Assembly: GCA_016189835.1 (NCBI GenBank)
Contig: JACPRU010000048.1
Span: 1-48,573 of the forward strand
Reading direction: 5' to 3'
DNA length: 48,573 nucleotides
Origin: Deltaproteobacteria bacterium
GTDB taxonomy: Bacteria > Desulfobacterota > Binatia > JACPRU01
Every line of letters begins with the position of its first letter. The first letter of the stretch is position 1. The notes under the pieces were generated by a model. That model had not been told where the DNA came from, did no database searches, and was given only the letters and a program-made list of their open reading frames with translations. Made by a program: the position numbers and the translations under genes. Of this stretch, positions 18,633 to 26,973 are shown one piece after another.

Positions 18633-20033
18633 TCAGTCCGCGCCGGCGATGCCGAGCTCCTCGATCTTGCGGTAGAGCGAGGAGAGACTGACGCCGAGGA
18701 GATCGGCGGCTTTGCGCTTGTCGTTGCCGGTGCGGCCGAGGACGTTCTCGATGTGGCCGCGCTCGTAGGCGCGGATGGCTTCTTTCAGGTTGTCGCCGAC
18801 GGCCGGCAGCGCGGCGCCCTCCTGCGCCACCGCGCGCGGCAGGTCGGCGGGTGTGATCCACTCGCCGTCGCCGAGGATCATCGCGTGCTCGATCGCGTTC
18901 TCGAGCTCGCGGATGTTGCCCTTCCAGGGCAGCGACATCATCAGCTTCATGGTCGCGTTGTTCACTCCCTTGAAGGACTTGTTGAGCTCGACGTTCTGGC
19001 GGCGCACCAGGTACTCGACGAGCTGGGGAACGTCCTCGCGCCGCTCGCGGAGCGGAGGGATCTGGATGTTGACGACGTTCAGCCGATAGTAGAGATCCTC
19101 GCGGAACCGTTGTTCCTCGACCGCCTTGCGCAGATCGCGGTTGGTGGCGGCGAGGATGCGCACGTCGACGCGGACCGGCGTGTTGGAGCCGACGGGCAGG
19201 ACCTCCTTCAGGGCGATCGCGCGCAGCAGCTTCACCTGCAGGTTCGCGGGCAAGTCGCCGATCTCGTCGAGAAAGATCGTGCCGCCGCGTGCCCTCTGGA
19301 AGAGCCCTTCGTTGGCGGCCAGCGCGCCGGTGAACGCCCCCTTGGCGTGCCCGAAGAGCTGGCTCTCGAGGAGGTTCTCGGGGATCGCCGCGCAATTCAC
19401 GGGCAGGAACAGCTTGTCGTGCAGACGGCTGTAATGGTGAATCGCTCGCGCGACGACTTCCTTGCCGACGCCGCTCTCGCCGGTGATGAGCACGGTGCTC
19501 GGCGTGGGAGCGACCTTGCGAATCAGCTCGAGGATCGCGCGCATCGCCGGGCTGCGGCCGATGATCATCTGCTCGAAGTCGTAGCGCGAGTCGAGCTCGC
19601 GCCGCAGCATCTGCGTCTCCCAGGCGAGCTGGCGCACCTCGAACAGCCGGCCGACCTTGCCGAGCACGTCCTCGAGGATCAACGGCTTCAGGATGTAGTC
19701 GTGCGCGCCTTGGCGCAGCGCTTCGACGGCGGTCTCGATGGAGGCGTAGGCGGTGACCAGCAGCACCAGCGTCTGCGGCGCACGCTCGCGGACCCGCCGC
19801 AGCACCGCGAGGCCGTCGGCGCCCGGCATGCGCAGGTCGGTGACGACGACGTCGTAGTCGTTCCCGTCGACGGCCGTCAGCGCTGCCCTGCCGTCCGCCG
19901 CCGTGTCGACCGCGTAGCCCTCCTGGCGGAGGACCTCGGCCAGGCTCTCGCGGATGCTGCTCTCGTCGTCGGCGAGGAGGATCCTGCCCCGGGGAGCGTC
20001 TTCGGTCTTGGGCATCCCCGCTGCTTCTAGCAT
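18633..20033 (-). CDS. NtrC-family sigma-54-dependent response regulator
   Basis: 466 residues. Receiver domain (about 16-130) with acidic pocket ADDE and phospho-acceptor Asp66 (VVTDLRMPG). AAA+ domain (about 155-390) with Walker A GESGVGKE, the sigma-54-contacting GAFTGA loop intact and Walker B GGTIFLDEIGDL. The C-terminal Fis-type helix-turn-helix is NDKRKAADLLGVSLSSLYRKI. It is the cognate partner of the globin-coupled kinase just upstream (28 bp) and the likely activator of the nor genes just downstream (99 bp). That 99-bp gap holds no sigma-54 promoter I can recognise. Starts at 20033 or at the second Met (20015) are both plausible. Confidence 0.93.
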   Translation of the reverse strand: MLEAAGMPKTEDAPRGRILLADDESSIRESLAEVLRQEGYAVDTAADGRAALTAVDGNDYDVVVTDLRMPGADGLAVLRRVRERAPQTLVLLVTAYASIETAVEALRQGAHDYILKPLILEDVLGKVGRLFEVRQLAWETQMLRRELDSRYDFEQMIIGRSPAMRAILELIRKVAPTPSTVLITGESGVGKEVVARAIHHYSRLHDKLFLPVNCAAIPENLLESQLFGHAKGAFTGALAANEGLFQRARGGTIFLDEIGDLPANLQVKLLRAIALKEVLPVGSNTPVRVDVRILAATNRDLRKAVEEQRFREDLYYRLNVVNIQIPPLRERREDVPQLVEYLVRRQNVELNKSFKGVNNATMKLMMSLPWKGNIRELENAIEHAMILGDGEWITPADLPRAVAQEGAALPAVGDNLKEAIRAYERGHIENVLGRTGNDKRKAADLLGVSLSSLYRKIEELGIAGAD

Positions 20034-20061
20034 CGCTGACGGTCTTCCTCCATCCGGTGTC

Positions 20062-21270
20062 TCACAGCATGGGCAGCGCGATGCTCACCGTCGTTCCCGC
20101 TCCCGGGCGGCTCTCCACGGCGAGTCGCCCGCCGTGCGCGTGCACGATCCATTCGCTCACCACCAACCCGAGCCCTCCTCCGCTCGGTTTGGTGCTGTAG
20201 AAGATGCTGAAGATCTTTCCCTGCTCGGCGGGCGAAATGCCCGGGCCCGTGTCGGACAGGCTCACCACGGCCTCGAGATCCCGCGCGGCGACGGCGACGC
20301 GCAACCGGCCTCCGCCTGGCATCGCCTCGTAGGCATTGGTCGCCACCCGCTCCAAGACCTCGGTCAGCCGGCCGGGATCGGCGAACACCGCGGGGCGGCC
20401 GGACACCTCGCACGAGATCTCGACGGCTCGCTGCGCCGCCCGCGGCTGCTGCTCGGCCACGAAGCGCTCGACGTGCGCGGCCAGCTCGACCGGGCGAAAG
20501 TCGAAATCGAAGCCCCGCGAGTATTCCTGGAACCGGCGGACCAATCGCTCGAGGCGTTTCACCACGCTCGAGATCTGCTCCAGCGTCGCGCTCGCCGACG
20601 CGGCCTCCTCGCCGTCCAGGCGCACGAGCCGCCGGCGCAGCAGCTCGAGGTGCAGGCCGAGGCTGTTCAGGGGATTGCCGATCTCGTGCGCCAGTCTTTG
20701 CGCCGTCGCCTTCAGCGACAGGATCTGCTCCGCGACGGTCTCGCGGTCGCGCGACCGCCACCTGCCGATCCAGCTCTCCTCGTAGGTCGCGAGCAGGATC
20801 GCCAGCTCGAGATCGAGCAGCTTGTCGAGCGAGACGGAGATGGCGGCGGCGCGCTCGGGGGTCTCGGCCAGCTCGCGGAAGATCCGCTCCGCGAGCTCGG
20901 TGCGCAGCACGTTCATGGCCGCGAACACCTGCTCGACCGGCAGTCCCTCCTCGACGTGGCGTCGGTCGACGCCGCGACGCGACGCGAAGTAGGCCTCGTC
21001 GTGACGGCCGGCCACCAGCTCGTCGAGCCAGGAGCGCAGCGTCTCCTTCAGGCGGGAGAGAAAACTCTCCGCGTCGGCGACGAGCGGGTCGGTCCGCGGC
21101 GCATCGAGCACGCAGGCGCGGAAGCGCTCGACGATCTCCTCCCAGCGCGGGGCGAGCACGCGACCCGCCTCGGCGACGTTGGCCACGTCGCGCGCCGAGA
21201 AGTCGACGTGGGTCTTCACTCGATCGAAGAAGTCCTCGCTGGCGACGAACCCGAGCGGTGGCTCCTTCAT
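20062..21270 (-). CDS. Globin-coupled sensor histidine kinase (protoglobin domain)
   Basis: 402 residues from the ATG at 21270 (MKEPPLGF). Residues about 15-165 read as a protoglobin/globin-coupled sensor domain, with the proximal-helix pattern RRGVDRRHVEEGLP; His105 is the probable heme ligand. It is followed by a dimerisation/phospho-acceptor helix (H-box AHEIGNPLNSLG, His195) and a HATPase domain with N-box ATNAYEAMPGGG, G1 DTGPGIS and G2 GGGLGLV. No membrane helix is present, so it is a cytosolic heme sensor of O2 or NO. AfGcHK of Anaeromyxobacter is the known precedent. Its position directly before an NtrC-type regulator and the nor genes argues for NO. The CBS-pair gene ends 17 bp upstream. 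Confidence 0.88.
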   Translation of the reverse strand: MKEPPLGFVASEDFFDRVKTHVDFSARDVANVAEAGRVLAPRWEEIVERFRACVLDAPRTDPLVADAESFLSRLKETLRSWLDELVAGRHDEAYFASRRGVDRRHVEEGLPVEQVFAAMNVLRTELAERIFRELAETPERAAAISVSLDKLLDLELAILLATYEESWIGRWRSRDRETVAEQILSLKATAQRLAHEIGNPLNSLGLHLELLRRRLVRLDGEEAASASATLEQISSVVKRLERLVRRFQEYSRGFDFDFRPVELAAHVERFVAEQQPRAAQRAVEISCEVSGRPAVFADPGRLTEVLERVATNAYEAMPGGGRLRVAVAARDLEAVVSLSDTGPGISPAEQGKIFSIFYSTKPSGGGLGLVVSEWIVHAHGGRLAVESRPGAGTTVSIALPML

Positions 21271-21287
21271 CGACGGGTGGGCGGTGC

Positions 21288-21746
21288 TCAGCACTCGAGG
21301 TCTGCGTCCCGTTCGGTCGCCGCGGGCTCGGCCTTCGACGCCAGCAGATCCCGCAGGCAAAGGAGGCAATCGGTCTCGGTGACGAGGCCGACGAGCCGGC
21401 CGTCCTCCACCACCGGCAGACAGCCGAACTTCTTGCGCACCATCAGATCGACGACCTCGGCGAGCTCGGCGTCCGGGCGCACGCTGGTCACGTCGCTCGA
21501 CATCACCTGACGCACCGGGATCCCCGCCAGCCACTCGCGCTCCGTGCTGCGGCGCAGTCCGAATACCGAGGCGACCGAGGCGCGCAGCAGATCGCGCTGC
21601 GTCAGGATGCCGACCAGGCGCTCGTGCCGGTCCACGATCGGCAGATGACGGATGCGCCCGAGCGCCATCACGTTGTCGACGATGTCCAGGTCGTCATCAA
21701 CGCGAAGCGTCAAGACGTCCTTCTGCATGATGTCCTTGGCTTTCAT
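21288..21746 (-). CDS. CBS-domain pair protein heading the nitric oxide module
   Basis: 152 residues from an ATG preceded by GAGGAG. Two CBS motifs fill the protein: KDIMQKDVLTLRVDDDLDIV with RHLPIVDRHERLVGILTQRDLL, and VMSSDVTSVRPDAELAEVV with FGCLPVVEDGRLVGLVTETDCL. The tail contains a Cys pair (CLLC) and ends DLEC. It probably senses adenine nucleotides. It lies 17 bp before the globin kinase and is the first gene after a sigma-54-like promoter, so it should be co-expressed with the NO-responsive kinase and regulator. Confidence 0.88.
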   Translation of the reverse strand: MKAKDIMQKDVLTLRVDDDLDIVDNVMALGRIRHLPIVDRHERLVGILTQRDLLRASVASVFGLRRSTEREWLAGIPVRQVMSSDVTSVRPDAELAEVVDLMVRKKFGCLPVVEDGRLVGLVTETDCLLCLRDLLASKAEPAATERDADLEC

Positions 21747-21784
21747 ACGTCTCCTCGGAGCCGAGCCCCGCTGCCCGCCCAGTG

Positions 21785-21800
21785 AGCAAGCCCCGTACCG
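21785..21800 (-). promoter_or_regulatory. Sigma-54-like promoter of the CBS-kinase-regulator(-nor) operon
   Basis: Read leftward, the element is CGGTACGGGGCTTGCT: GG and GC are 10 bases apart, the -12 box TTGCT is perfect, and the -24 box differs from TGGCACG at two positions. The predicted start is near 21774, giving a leader of about 28 bases before the ATG at 21746. An NtrC-type regulator with an intact GAFTGA loop is encoded in the same operon, which would allow autoregulation. Confidence 0.55.
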
Positions 21801-21848
21801 AGCGGGCGGGCGAGAAAAGCCCAGCAACCACGAGCCTGAGGCGGCTGG

Positions 21849-21869
21849 CTCCCCGTTTGCCTCGGGGAG
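21849..21869. terminator. Perfect 7-bp-arm hairpin after the selenoprotein gene
   Basis: CTCCCCG at 21849-21855 pairs with CGGGGAG at 21863-21869 around a 7-base loop. It lies 92 bp beyond the end of the leftward-reading selenoprotein gene and about 50-85 bp upstream of the sigma-54-like element. It could therefore be a terminator lacking a T-run or an activator site. Confidence 0.4.
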
Positions 21870-21960
21870 TCGATTCCCGACGATGAGAAGCGGGTCTCTG
21901 CCGATTCCTAGGCCTGCGACGAGGCCTTCAGCGGCCCCGGAGCGCCCCCGGCGCGCCGCC

Positions 21961-23154
21961 TCACTTCGCCGGCGGCATTCCCGCCATGTCGATCGGCGCG
22001 TAGTAGTCGCGCTCGCCGAGCGCCTGCACCGCCTGCCAGAATTCGGGCCCGGCGTTCAGCTCGCCGACCGCGCCGGGATCGAGCATCCAATGGTTCCGTC
22101 GATAATTCCAGCTCTCCGGACGCAGCCGCACCGCCTCGGCCAGGTGGCGCTTGGCGGCCTCGAGCCGTCCCGCGCGGTAGAGGAACACGCCGAGGCGATA
22201 TTCGGCAGCCGCGCGCGCGTGCTCGCCGGAGGGGCCGCGCACACGCCGCCGGACCTCCTCGGGTGCGAGCGCGTGCTCGCTGCGGTCTCCCTTCTCGACC
22301 CAGTCGCGCAGCGCATCGACGTAGACGCCGCGGCGCTTGCGGCCGAGCTCCGCCGCCTCGGGCGGAACCGTGAAGGTCGCCATGTCGAGCTTGCGGAAGG
22401 AATCGCCCGCCCCCGCCGGCTCCGCCGGACGGACGATCCGGCCGCGTTCGTCGATCCACACCGCCATCGGCACGTTGACGAGATCATAGAGCTCGGCGAG
22501 GAGATGCCGCTCGTCGATCAGACAGGGGAAGGTCGGCGCCGCGGCCCGCGCGACCAGCTCGGGACCCCAGCCCATCAGCTCCATCATCTCCTTCGGGCGG
22601 CTCGCCAGATCGCTCGGGCGGATCCATTCGCGGACCGCCGCGCCGCCCGCCGTGTCGAGCGCCACGGCGATCATTTCGAGCCCCTTCGGCGCGAGCTCGG
22701 CGTACAGTGCCTGCCAGACCGGCAGGTCGAAGCGGCACCCTCAATACGAGCCCCAGGAGAAGAGCAAGACCTTCTTGCCCCGGGAATCCGACAGCCGATG
22801 CAGCTTGCCGTCGAGATCGGGTAATTCGAAGTCGGGCGCCTCGAGCGAAAGCAGCGCGTCACGCCGGCGGGCGGCCGGAGCGCCGATCGCGACCACGCGG
22901 TTCTCGTCGTCCGTCGCCACCGGCTGCCCGAGGTGGGCGGCGAACCGGGCGAGGTCGATCTCGCCGCTGCTGGAGTCGTACCAGGCGGCGTCCGGCGGCT
23001 CGGGAACGCAGGTTTCGCCTCGACACAGTCCCTGTGGCTTGCGCTCCCATCCGGTGGCGCGAGCCAGCTCGGCGAGCGTCAAGCGAAGCGGGTTACGGTC
23101 GGCGCCCGACAGCGCGAACGGCTGGCGGTCCTCGTAGAGAAGGGTTGCCGTCAT
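21961..23154 (-). CDS. ResA/TlpA-like redox selenoprotein with in-frame UGA (Sec138)
   Basis: 397 residues if the TGA at 22741-22743 is read as selenocysteine. The ATG at 23154 follows GGAGG with 8-base spacing. Residues 1-100 carry a conserved-looking CRGETC segment. A thioredoxin-like redoxin domain begins at about 107 (LEAPDFELPDLDGKLHRL) and reaches its redox motif as WGSY-Sec-GC, then RFDLPVWQALY and, in the same frame, GLEMIAVALDT, which is the next strand of the fold. The tail (about 310-365) looks TPR-like. The frame has exactly one stop, placed where redoxins have their catalytic Cys, and a SECIS-like hairpin follows. No signal peptide is visible, so a cytoplasmic thiol/selenol oxidoreductase is likely. 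The partner and substrate are unknown, and selA/selB are not in the window. Confidence 0.85.
22707..22743 (-). promoter_or_regulatory. Bacterial SECIS element directly after the recoded UGA
   Basis: Numbering the mRNA from U1 of the UGA, GUGCC (6-10) pairs with GGCAC (33-37), GCU (11-13) with GGC (29-31), and GACC (16-19) with GGUC (24-27). The apical loop is UGCC (20-23). The loop begins 17 bases after the UGA and has G as its second base. Both fit the published bSECIS rules (loop 16-37 bases downstream, a G among the first two loop bases). The only irregularities are a bulged A32 and a small internal loop. Confidence 0.75.
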
Positions 23155-23289
23155 GATGGCGTCCTCCGTCGCCATCCTCTTGCACGTTCCGTAGATCCTG
23201 TCACGGGGATTGGAGGCGAAAACGCCATTGCCGTGTTGAAGGTTCGGATACCGGACGGGAAGCATCCGAGCCGGGCGCAGGAGGGCAGC

Positions 23290-23823
23290 GTGGAAAATCG
23301 GCGAACGCGGAGACATCGACCGGGGAGCTGGCTTTGGGCGGGCGCGCTCGCGGCCGCCGTCGCGACGGCGTGCGGCGGGAGCGGCGGGGGTTCGAGCTGC
23401 GACGGCCCACCTGCGATCGCCGGCCCCTGGTCCGGCGTGTTGAGCGACAGCTCCGCCGGAGGCGGCAGCCTCGACCTCGACTTCGACCAGTCGGACTGCT
23501 CGCTTTCCGGCACCTGGCAGGCGAGCTTCGCCGACGCATCGTTCGACGGCAGCGGGACGCTCACCGGCAGCGTCGACGGCGGCGATCTGACGATCTCGCT
23601 GCTCACCGAGGCGCCCGGCTCCTGCGACTACCGGGCGACGGGGAGCCTGCAAGGTACGGCCGAGATCGCCGGCAGCTACTCGACGTTCGGCACGAGCTGC
23701 TCCCGCAGCGGCACGTTCGACGTCCTCAGCCAGGCGACGCCCACGGCGCAGCCGACGGCCACGGCCGACGCGACGCCCACCGCCGAACCGACGGCCTCGG
23801 CCAGCCCGACGCCCACGCCCTGA
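23290..23823 (+). CDS. Putative lipoprotein with Thr/Pro-rich C-terminal tail
   Basis: 177 residues from a GTG preceded by GGAGGG. A basic N-terminus (ENRRTRRHRPG) leads to a hydrophobic stretch and an imperfect lipobox ending in Cys (AAAVATAC), then a Gly/Ser linker. The middle is a small beta-rich domain (GPWSGVLSD, LDLDFDQSDCSLSGTW, GSLQGTAEIAGSYST) with several Cys residues that could pair outside the cytoplasm. The last 35 residues are a low-complexity repeat of the TPTAQPTATADATPTAEP type, typical of surface-exposed linkers. It is divergent from the selenoprotein gene. No family recognised with confidence. Confidence 0.72.
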   Translation: MENRRTRRHRPGSWLWAGALAAAVATACGGSGGGSSCDGPPAIAGPWSGVLSDSSAGGGSLDLDFDQSDCSLSGTWQASFADASFDGSGTLTGSVDGGDLTISLLTEAPGSCDYRATGSLQGTAEIAGSYSTFGTSCSRSGTFDVLSQATPTAQPTATADATPTAEPTASASPTPTP

Positions 23824-23835
23824 GCTACCGGGAAG

Positions 23836-26800
23836 ATGCGCGCGATGAAGGAGCCCCGGCGGATCGGCCTCGCCTCCCCGCGCTTCTGGAGCTTCCTGGT
23901 GGCGCAGTTCCTCGGCGCGGCCAACGACAACGCGTTCAAGGTGACGCTCGTGCTGCTGATCCTCGCCACCGTCCCCGACGAGGCCACGCAGGTGCTGTAC
24001 TCGAGCTTGGCGACGGCCTTCTTTCCGATCCCGTTTCTGTTGTTCTCGCCGACCGCCGGATACCTGGCCGATCGCTTCCCGAAGCACCGGGTGCTGCTGT
24101 GGACCAAGCTCCCGGAGATCGCCGCCATGAGCCTCGCCACGCTCGGCTTCGCCGCGGCGAGCCTGCCGCTGCTGCTGCTCGCGCTGTTCCTGATGGCCAC
24201 GCACAGCGCGTTCTTCAGCCCCGCGAAGTACGGCATCTTCCCGGAGGTCTTCGACAACCAGGACCTGTCGCTCGCCAACGGCATCCTCGAGCTGGCCACC
24301 AACCTGGCGATCCTCGCCGGGTCGATCGCGGGGGTCTACGTGTACAGCCTGTTCAAGACGACGCTCGCCTCGTGCGGCCTCACCTACGTCGCGGTGGCCG
24401 TGGCGGGCACCGCCGCGGTGCTGTTCGCGCCGCGCGCCCCGGCGGGAAACCCGAGCGCGCAGCTCGCCTGGAACCCGCTCGGCTCGGTGCGCCGCGACTG
24501 GCGGGAGGCGAGGAAGCGGCCCGTGCTCGTCTACACGCTGGTCGGCATCGCCTACTTCGGTTTCCTCGGGTCGCTGTTCCTCACGTTGATTCCGGTCTTC
24601 GGCAAGAACGTTCTCCGCCTCCCTGAGGAGCACGCCGGGATTCTGCTCGCCGTGCTGTCGATCGGCATCGCCGCCGGAGCGGTGATCGCCGGGCGGCTGT
24701 CGCGCGGCCACGTGGAGATCGGCCTGGTGCCGCTCGGCAGCCTCGGCATCTCGCTCTGCGCCTTCGACCTGGGACTGTTCGGCGGCGGCTCGTGGCGGCC
24801 GGCGCTCGGCGTGCCGGCCCGCGCCGCGGTCGATCTGGTGCTGCTCGGCCTCGCCGCCGGCTGCTTCATCGTGCCGCTCAACTCGCTGCTCCAGCAGCGC
24901 AGTCCCGAGGGCATGAAGGGGCGGCTGATCGCGTTCTCCAACGTGCTCACCTTCGCCGCCGTGCTCTGCGCGGCCGTGGTGCCGTGGTTCCTGACCGGCG
25001 TGCTCGGCCTGACCACCGCGCAGGTGATCCTGTCGAGCGCCTTTCTCACCGTGGGCGGCTCGCTCTACGTGATGAACCTGCTGCCCGACTTCCTGGTCCG
25101 GCTGATCCTGTGGCTCGCCACCAACACGATCTACCGGGTGCGCACCGTCGGCGCGGAGAACATCCCCCGCGAGGGCGCGCTGTTCGTCGCCAACCACGGC
25201 TCCTGGGTCGACTTCCTGCTGATCGGCGCCGCCTGCGACCGGATGATCCGCTTCTTGATGTTCCGCAAGTACTACGAGTGGCCCGCGCTCCACTGGTTCT
25301 TCCGCCGCATGGGCGTGATCCCGGTGGCCGGCGGCGATCCGCCGCACAGGACCGAGGAGTCGCTGGCGATCGCCGGCGAGCAGATCCGGCAGGGCCACAC
25401 CGTGTGCATCTTCGCCGAGGGCGCGATCACCCGCACCGGCAACCTGCTCCCGTTCCGGCGCGGCTTCGAGCGCATCGCCGCCCACGCCCGATGCCCGATC
25501 GTGCCGATCTACGTCGACGGCGTCTGGGGGAGCATCTTCAGCTACGCGGGCGGCCGGTTCTTCTTCAAGCGGCCCAAGGGGCTGCGCCGGCCGATCACCG
25601 TGGTGTTCGGAACGCCGCTGGCGCCGACCGCGAAGGCGCACGAGGTGCGCGCCCGCATCCAGGAGCTGTCGGTGGAGGCGTTCGCGCTGCGCAAGCGGCG
25701 CCGGCGCCCGCTGGCGGTCGAGTGGCTGCGTGTGGTCGGCCGCTGCTGGAGTCGCCCGCAGCTCGTCGACGCCGCGGGCTCGCTCAGCTTCGGACGGACG
25801 CTGCGCCGGGCGCTGGCCTTGCGTCACGCGCTCTACGGCCGGACGCGCGGCGACGAGACCGTCGGTATCCTGCTGCCGCCCGGCATACCGGCGGCGCTCG
25901 CCAACTTCGCCACCGCGCTCGCCGGCCGCATCCCCGTGAACCTCGACGCCACGCCGCCCGGCGCCATCGCCCGCTCGATGGTCGAGACCGCGGAGATCTC
26001 GACCGTACTGTCGAACCGGTCCTATCTCGACGAGGTCGGGCTCGCCGCGGCGCTCGAGGGCCGGCGCATCGTCGACGTCGAGGCGGCGATCGCCGCCCTG
26101 CGGCCCTCGCCGCTCGCCGGCCTCGCCGCTCGCCTGCTGCCGGCCTCGCTCGCCGCCCGCTGGATCGTGCGTGGCGACCGGCGCGACGTCGATCGCACGG
26201 CGACGATCCTGTTCTCGTATCCCGCGGAAGCGCCGAACGAGCCGCGCGGAGCGGTGCTGTCGCATCACAATCTGCTATCCAATCTCGACGCCTTGCGTCA
26301 GGTCCTGGAGGTCAGCGAAGACGACGCGATCCTCGCGCTCCTGCCGTTCTCCAACGCCATGAGCTTCGCGACCTCGCTGTGGCTGCCGGCGCTCGCCGGC
26401 GCGCGCGCGGTCTACGGGCTGGCGCCGCGAGGGGGCCTGCTCGGCGAGCTGGTCGCCGAACAGCGGATCACGCTGCTGGCGCTGAGTCCGGCGCTGCTCG
26501 CGCTCGTCTGCGGGCAGCTCGAGCGCGCGCAGCTTCCCGCCCTGCGCTTCGCCGCGGCCGGCGGCGAGGACTTGCCCGAGGCGCTGCGGCAAGCGTTCAC
26601 CGCCAAGTTCGGCGTCGAACCGCTCGAGGGCTACGGACGGCCCGAGTGCGCGCCGATCGTCTCGCTCAACGTCCCCGACGTGGAGCATGGCCGCGAGCGA
26701 CAGGCGGGGGCGCGTCCGGGCACCACCGGGCATCCGCTGCCCGGCGTCTCGGTGCGCATCGTCGATCCGCTGAGCGGGCGGGTGCTGCCGCCGGGCAACG

Positions 26801-26973
26801 ACGGCATCCTCTGGGTGCGCGGCCCCAACGTCATGAAGGGCTACGCGAAACGCCCCGGCGAGACCGCCGCCGTGCTGCGCGACGGCTGGTACGTGACCGG
26901 GGATCGCGCGCGGCTCGACGACGACGGCTTCCTCACCGTCTACTTCCCGCAGCCTCCGGGCCCGGCGGCCTGA
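23836..26973 (+). CDS. MFS transporter-PlsC acyltransferase-AMP-ligase fusion (LplT/Aas type), truncated C-terminus
   Basis: 1045 residues. Residues 1-405 are a 12-helix MFS transporter resembling LplT (AANDNAFKVTLVLL). Residues about 425-610 are a PlsC-type acyltransferase with the catalytic HX4D motif (NHGSWVD) and FAEGAITRTGNL. Residues about 640-1045 belong to the AMP-dependent synthetase superfamily. In E. coli the equivalent LplT and Aas re-acylate lyso-phosphatidylethanolamine. The ligase part looks degenerate: the phosphate loop normally reading TSGS/T-x-G-x-PKG is here SYPAEAPNEPRG, and the protein stops soon after YVTGDRARLDDDGF. The C-terminal subdomain with the A8 hinge and the A10 catalytic Lys is therefore missing. 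Starts at 23836 or 23845 are both possible. Confidence 0.9.
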   Translation: MRAMKEPRRIGLASPRFWSFLVAQFLGAANDNAFKVTLVLLILATVPDEATQVLYSSLATAFFPIPFLLFSPTAGYLADRFPKHRVLLWTKLPEIAAMSLATLGFAAASLPLLLLALFLMATHSAFFSPAKYGIFPEVFDNQDLSLANGILELATNLAILAGSIAGVYVYSLFKTTLASCGLTYVAVAVAGTAAVLFAPRAPAGNPSAQLAWNPLGSVRRDWREARKRPVLVYTLVGIAYFGFLGSLFLTLIPVFGKNVLRLPEEHAGILLAVLSIGIAAGAVIAGRLSRGHVEIGLVPLGSLGISLCAFDLGLFGGGSWRPALGVPARAAVDLVLLGLAAGCFIVPLNSLLQQRSPEGMKGRLIAFSNVLTFAAVLCAAVVPWFLTGVLGLTTAQVILSSAFLTVGGSLYVMNLLPDFLVRLILWLATNTIYRVRTVGAENIPREGALFVANHGSWVDFLLIGAACDRMIRFLMFRKYYEWPALHWFFRRMGVIPVAGGDPPHRTEESLAIAGEQIRQGHTVCIFAEGAITRTGNLLPFRRGFERIAAHARCPIVPIYVDGVWGSIFSYAGGRFFFKRPKGLRRPITVVFGTPLAPTAKAHEVRARIQELSVEAFALRKRRRRPLAVEWLRVVGRCWSRPQLVDAAGSLSFGRTLRRALALRHALYGRTRGDETVGILLPPGIPAALANFATALAGRIPVNLDATPPGAIARSMVETAEISTVLSNRSYLDEVGLAAALEGRRIVDVEAAIAALRPSPLAGLAARLLPASLAARWIVRGDRRDVDRTATILFSYPAEAPNEPRGAVLSHHNLLSNLDALRQVLEVSEDDAILALLPFSNAMSFATSLWLPALAGARAVYGLAPRGGLLGELVAEQRITLLALSPALLALVCGQLERAQLPALRFAAAGGEDLPEALRQAFTAKFGVEPLEGYGRPECAPIVSLNVPDVEHGRERQAGARPGTTGHPLPGVSVRIVDPLSGRVLPPGNDGILWVRGPNVMKGYAKRPGETAAVLRDGWYVTGDRARLDDDGFLTVYFPQPPGPAA

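Noticed and set aside
22741-22743. Reading the TGA as an ordinary stop, with two separate genes (23154-22741 and 22674-21961)
   Set aside because: The second frame would start with an ATG in the middle of a redoxin beta-strand and without a ribosome site, while the joined frame gives one continuous fold with a hairpin at SECIS distance.
23155-23289. An ECF-type promoter (GAACCTT with a downstream CGTTTT) upstream of the selenoprotein gene
   Set aside because: The spacing and hexamers are only approximate, and similar chance matches are common, so it is not listed as a feature.
22741-26268. A 1175-codon minus-strand frame joining the antisense of the MFS fusion to the redox protein
   Set aside because: Only its last 137 codons (from 23154) carry recognisable protein sequence and a ribosome site. 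The upstream part is antisense to the MFS-PlsC-ligase gene.
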